Positions 8,887 to 11,729 of a stretch of 11,729 bases of DNA are shown here, piece by piece. The stretch spans positions 1 to 11,729 of the forward strand of contig CATPBC010000382.1 in assembly GCA_955652195.1 (NCBI GenBank), given 5' to 3'. Each line of letters starts with the position of its first letter. The first letter of the stretch is position 1. Made by a program: the position numbers and the translations under genes. Under the pieces are notes generated by a model. The model saw only the letters and a program-made list of their open reading frames with translations, was not told where the DNA came from and did no database searches. The DNA is from an uncultured Xanthobacteraceae bacterium. Its GTDB lineage: Bacteria; Pseudomonadota; Alphaproteobacteria; Rhizobiales; Xanthobacteraceae.

Positions 8887-8912
8887 CCGCTAAGGTAGCG
8901 GCTGCGCCGCAG
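8887..8912 (+). promoter_or_regulatory. Two adjoining inverted repeats upstream of the zur-like gene
   Basis: CCGCTA-AGG-TAGCGG (8887-8901) is a perfect 6-base dyad. It is directly followed by CTGCG-C-CGCAG (8902-8912), a perfect 5-base dyad. The pair ends 28 bases before the regulator's ATG. It could be an operator for autoregulation or two small leader hairpins. Its GC-rich character differs from the AT-rich boxes usual for Fur-family proteins, so the link to Zur is uncertain. Confidence 0.3.
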
Positions 8913-8940
8913 ACCCCAGAGGAATGCTAACCAGGCCATC

Positions 8941-9420
8941 ATGTCGCCCGCAATTTTTCCCGCCCCCGACCACGACCATGAACGCTGCACGAGTGCCGCC
9001 ATTGCCCACGCGGAAGCGCAATGCGCAACGCGCGCGCAGCGGCTTACACCGATGCGGCGGCAAGTGCTCGAAGCTTTACTGACAAGCCATCAGCCGCTTG
9101 GGGCCTATGAAATCATTGATCGATTACAACAGAAAAATCGTCCGGCGCCGATCACGGTCTACCGCGCGCTCGAATTTCTGCGCGAGAACGGTCTCGTTCA
9201 TCGCATTGAGAGCCGCAACGCCTTCGTCGCTTGCGTACACAATCACGGCGGCGGCGATCTCGTCATTTTTCTGATCTGCGAACGCTGTGGAGCAGTCGGC
9301 GAAGTGCCCGGCGGCGCCGCCGCGGAAGCGCTCAAGGCGTCGTCGCGCGCGGTGGGATTCTCGCCGAACAGTCCGTTGATCGAAGTCCCCGGCATCTGCG
9401 CACATTGCCGGGCGCGATAA
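8941..9420 (+). CDS. zur: Fur-family transcriptional regulator, Zur type
   Basis: Zur is a zinc-sensing DNA-binding repressor of zinc-uptake genes. The 159-residue product follows the E. coli Zur layout: the winged-helix core with RLTPMRRQVLEALL (34-47) and ITVYRALEFLRENGLVHRIES (71-91), then the dimerisation domain. Structural zinc cysteines are present as CERC (113-116) and CAHC (153-156). Regulatory-site ligands His87, Cys98 and Glu121 fit the spacing of E. coli His77, Cys88 and Glu111. The position of E. coli His96 is Asp106 here, while His100 and His102 lie nearby and may substitute. The N-terminus has a HDHERC stretch. The ATG at 8941 has CAGG 5 bases upstream; the next in-frame Met (38) would cut the DNA-binding domain. 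It diverges from bdhA and leads into the DMT gene. Fur, PerR or Irr fit less well. Confidence 0.85.
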   Translation: MSPAIFPAPDHDHERCTSAAIAHAEAQCATRAQRLTPMRRQVLEALLTSHQPLGAYEIIDRLQQKNRPAPITVYRALEFLRENGLVHRIESRNAFVACVHNHGGGDLVIFLICERCGAVGEVPGGAAAEALKASSRAVGFSPNSPLIEVPGICAHCRAR

Positions 9421-9440
9421 GCCGCTGTAGACCGATCGAA

Positions 9441-10337
9441 GTGGCCCCTCCTCCATCGTCGCGTCCGCTCGATGCAGTTGCGATTGCAGTGACAATCGGA
9501 CTTTGTTTGAGCTGGGGCTTCAACAATGTCGCGATCAAGCTCGCGATCCACGATATTCCCCCGCTGATTCAGTCCTCGGCGCGTTCCTTGATCGCCGCAT
9601 TCCTGGTCGGGATCTGGACGCAGGCGCGCGGGATTCCCTTGTTCAAACGCGATGGCACGCTGGGCGCTGGGATTCTGGCGGGCGTTTTGTTCGCGCTGGA
9701 ATTTCTATTGATATATCGCGGTCTAGTTTGGACCACGGCGACGCGCGGCGTGCTGTTTCTTTATCTCGCGCCGTTTTTTGTCGTGATTGGCTCGCGCTGG
9801 CTGGTGCCTGGCGACCATTTTCGCCTCTCGCAATGGCTTGGGTTATTGCTGTCGTTCCTCGGCATCGTGATTGCGTTTGGCCTGCCGACGCCGGCATCAG
9901 ATCCGCGACAAATTTTGGGCGACCTCATGCTGGTCGGTGGCGCTGCGGCATGGGCAGCAACCACACTCATCATCAAAGCAAGCGCGCTCAACCGGATCAG
10001 CGCTGAAAAGACCCTGCTCTACCAGCTTGTCGTTTCGGCGCCGCTCCTCGGCATCGGTGCGATCATCTTCGGCGAACGTATGGTTGGTGCGCCGTCGGCT
10101 TTGGCGTTCGGCGCGTTTGCCTATCAGACGGTCTATGTAGTCAGCATTACTTTCACGATCTGGTTCGTCCTGGTGGTCCGCTATTCGGCTGCGCGTCTAT
10201 CGGTCTTCACCTTCCTGGCGCCGCTTTTTGGCGTGGCCGCGGGTCACTTCGTTCTCAACGAACCATTGACGCCCGCCTTCGCCGTCGCCGTGGCGCTGGT
10301 GGCCGCCGGGCTCCTCCTCGTCAACCGGCCCCAGTGA
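9441..10337 (+). CDS. DMT-superfamily (EamA) transporter
   Basis: EamA proteins are inner-membrane carriers with ten helices arranged as two repeats of five; many export amino acids or metabolites. From the GTG at 9441 the product is 298 residues, the usual size. Hydrophobic segments run at about 14-35, 45-60, 73-93, 98-119, 130-148, 158-180, 190-211, 217-245, 253-271 and 276-295. The two halves (about 14-148 and 158-295) each carry a matching LAP-F motif near 109-112 and 259-263, as expected for the tandem EamA repeat. The frame is open further upstream, but that part overlaps zur, reads as Arg-rich non-membrane sequence and has no credible start. GTG fits the helix pattern, although the ribosome-binding site is poor. 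It begins 20 bases after zur, so translational coupling is likely. Substrate unknown; control by zinc is only a possibility. Confidence 0.87.
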   Translation: MAPPPSSRPLDAVAIAVTIGLCLSWGFNNVAIKLAIHDIPPLIQSSARSLIAAFLVGIWTQARGIPLFKRDGTLGAGILAGVLFALEFLLIYRGLVWTTATRGVLFLYLAPFFVVIGSRWLVPGDHFRLSQWLGLLLSFLGIVIAFGLPTPASDPRQILGDLMLVGGAAAWAATTLIIKASALNRISAEKTLLYQLVVSAPLLGIGAIIFGERMVGAPSALAFGAFAYQTVYVVSITFTIWFVLVVRYSAARLSVFTFLAPLFGVAAGHFVLNEPLTPAFAVAVALVAAGLLLVNRPQ

Positions 10338-10415
10338 CGCTATATCCATGACGTTACGGCGCAGCTTCAGCCTCCCCCTCGAATGGAACCCATGACGCAA
10401 GCCACTGAATTAACT

Positions 10416-10420
10416 AAGGA
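10416..10420 (+). promoter_or_regulatory. Shine-Dalgarno fixing the ispG start
   Basis: AAGGA lies 7 bases before the ATG at 10428. The two earlier in-frame ATGs at 10383 and 10392 have no comparable site, and the 45 bases they would add use rare codons (TTA twice) and are unusually AT-rich for this genome. Confidence 0.75.
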
Positions 10421-10427
10421 ATTATCA

Positions 10428-11681
10428 ATGGCCTCGTTTTCCGGCCCAGCCGCAAGGCACCGAACGATCGCCGTCGCAGTCGGCAAGGTGACCGTCGGCG
10501 GCGGCGCGCCGGTTGTGGTCCAATCGATGACCAACACCGACACCGCGGATGCCGAGGCGACGGCAAAACAGGTCGCTGACTTGGCGCGCGCCGGCTCGGA
10601 GATCGTGCGCATCACAGTGGATCGCGACGAAGCGGCCGCTGCTGTCCCGCATATCAAGGACCGGCTGGTCAAGATGAACGTCGACGTGCCGATTGTCGGC
10701 GATTTCCATTACATCGGCCACAAGCTCCTGGCGGACCATCCCGCCTGCGCCGAAGCGCTCGACAAATACCGCATCAATCCGGGCAATGTCGGCTTCAAAG
10801 AGAAGAAGGACCGCCAGTTCGGCGCGATCGTGGAGACTGCGATTCGTCACAGCAAGCCGGTGCGCATTGGCGCCAATTGGGGTTCGCTCGATCAGGAACT
10901 GCTCACCCACCTTATGGATCTGAACGCGCGATCCAATCATCCAGTCGACGCCCGTGACGTCACACGCGAGGCGATGGTGCAGTCGGCATTGCTGTCGGCC
11001 GCACGCGCCGAAGAGATCGGATTGCCGCGCTCAAAAATCATTCTCTCGACCAAAGTGTCGGCGGTCCAAGATCTGATCGCAGTTTATAGTGAACTGGCGC
11101 GGCGGTGCGATTACGCCTTGCATCTCGGCCTCACCGAAGCCGGCATGGGTTCGAAGGGCATTGTTGCTTCGTCGGCCGCTATGGGCGTGTTGTTGCAGCA
11201 GGGCATCGGGGACACGATTCGCATATCGCTGACCCCCGAGCCAAACGGCGACCGCACGCTCGAGGTCAGGGTCGCACAGGAATTGCTGCAGACCTTGGGC
11301 TTGCGCACTTTCGTGCCGCTCGTCGCCGCCTGTCCGGGCTGCGGCCGCACAACCTCGACAACTTTCCAGGAGCTCGCCGCCAATATTCAGAGCTTCATCC
11401 GGGAGTCGATGCCCGAATGGAAGACCCGCTATCCCGGCGTGGAGGGGCTTAACGTCGCGGTGATGGGCTGCATCGTCAACGGGCCCGGCGAATCCAAGCA
11501 TGCGGATATCGGCATCTCGCTGCCGGGCACCGGTGAGCAGCCGACGGCGCCGGTATTCATCGACGGCAAAAAGGCAATGACGTTGCGCGGCCCGACCGTG
11601 GCTGCGGATTTCAAGAAGATCGTCGTCGAATACATCGAGCGGCGATTCGGATCGTCTGCTCGACAAACCGCGGCTGAATAA
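10428..11681 (+). CDS. ispG: 4-hydroxy-3-methylbut-2-enyl diphosphate synthase (IspG/GcpE)
   Basis: IspG reduces 2-C-methyl-D-erythritol 2,4-cyclodiphosphate to HMBPP, the penultimate step of the MEP isoprenoid pathway, using a [4Fe-4S] cluster. From the ATG at 10428 the product is 417 residues, close to alphaproteobacterial homologues. The N-terminal TIM barrel begins [13 protein letters not shown] and includes [12 protein letters not shown] and [10 protein letters not shown]. The cluster cysteines are in ACPGCGRTT (Cys302, Cys305) and [10 protein letters not shown] (Cys348), with the conserved Glu355 beside the cluster. [18 protein letters not shown] is also intact. It follows the DMT gene by 90 bases with no terminator between, so it may share a transcript or have its own promoter; none is clear. 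If translation began at 10383 the product would be 432 residues. Confidence 0.96.
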   Translation: MASFSGPAARHRTIAVAVGKVTVGGGAPVVVQSMTNTDTADAEATAKQVADLARAGSEIVRITVDRDEAAAAVPHIKDRLVKMNVDVPIVGDFHYIGHKLLADHPACAEALDKYRINPGNVGFKEKKDRQFGAIVETAIRHSKPVRIGANWGSLDQELLTHLMDLNARSNHPVDARDVTREAMVQSALLSAARAEEIGLPRSKIILSTKVSAVQDLIAVYSELARRCDYALHLGLTEAGMGSKGIVASSAAMGVLLQQGIGDTIRISLTPEPNGDRTLEVRVAQELLQTLGLRTFVPLVAACPGCGRTTSTTFQELAANIQSFIRESMPEWKTRYPGVEGLNVAVMGCIVNGPGESKHADIGISLPGTGEQPTAPVFIDGKKAMTLRGPTVAADFKKIVVEYIERRFGSSARQTAAE

Positions 11682-11729
11682 TTTTCACTCGAAACAGTTG
11701 AGCTGTCTCTTGAGCCTTTAAGAGAACGC

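Noticed and set aside
9231..9440. Upstream extension of the DMT transporter frame into zur
   Set aside because: The added residues are Arg/Ser-rich, overlap zur and precede the first membrane helix; GTG 9441 gives the normal family length.
11031..11666. 211-codon - strand frame inside ispG
   Set aside because: Antisense shadow of the conserved IspG C-terminal half.
11707..11724. Weak hairpin TCTCTT/AAGAGA after ispG
   Set aside because: AT-rich 6-base stem with an 8-base loop and no T-run before the window ends; not enough for a terminator call.

Overview
The window looks like a chromosomal segment of an alphaproteobacterium of the order Hyphomicrobiales (Rhizobiales), most like the Bradyrhizobium / Rhodopseudomonas / Xanthobacteraceae group. 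This rests on the conserved order infB-rbfA-truB-rpsO-pnp, on how the proteins read against remembered members of those families, and on the GC-rich coding bias. No database search was possible, so the placement is an inference. There is no sign of phage, insertion sequence, integron, CRISPR array, tRNA or rRNA. No gene-free stretch exceeds about 250 bases.

Left part (1-6098, + strand): a translation and RNA-turnover operon. It begins inside infB (IF2) and continues through rbfA (30S maturation), truB (tRNA psi55 synthase), rpsO (S15) and pnp (polynucleotide phosphorylase). It closes with a strong intrinsic terminator at 6068-6098. Regulatory-looking RNA structure is concentrated around rpsO. 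A nested stem-loop over the end of truB can sequester the rpsO ribosome-binding site. The 243-base rpsO-pnp spacer holds a chain of hairpins and an unannotated 41-codon reading frame with a perfect AAGGAG.

Middle part (6110-8729, - strand): three genes read leftward and converge on pnp. In transcription order they are D-3-hydroxybutyrate dehydrogenase (bdhA/hbdH), a patatin-like serine lipase/esterase, and a macro-domain ADP-ribose hydrolase. The dehydrogenase points to polyhydroxybutyrate or ketone-body use. The patatin could supply its substrate by ester hydrolysis, but that is inference. A TGCAGTGCA element in the bdhA upstream region resembles TGC/GCA-rich sites of PHB-responsive regulators.

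Right part (8941-11681, + strand): a Zur-type zinc regulator of the Fur family diverges from bdhA. It is followed after 20 bases by a DMT/EamA transporter starting at GTG, then by ispG of the MEP isoprenoid pathway, whose start is fixed by an AAGGA. Window end lies 48 bases after ispG.

Most of the window is well-known housekeeping sequence. The items most worth a second look are the putative S15 leader structure, the small frame between rpsO and pnp, the bdhA-patatin-macro gene set, and the bdhA upstream element.
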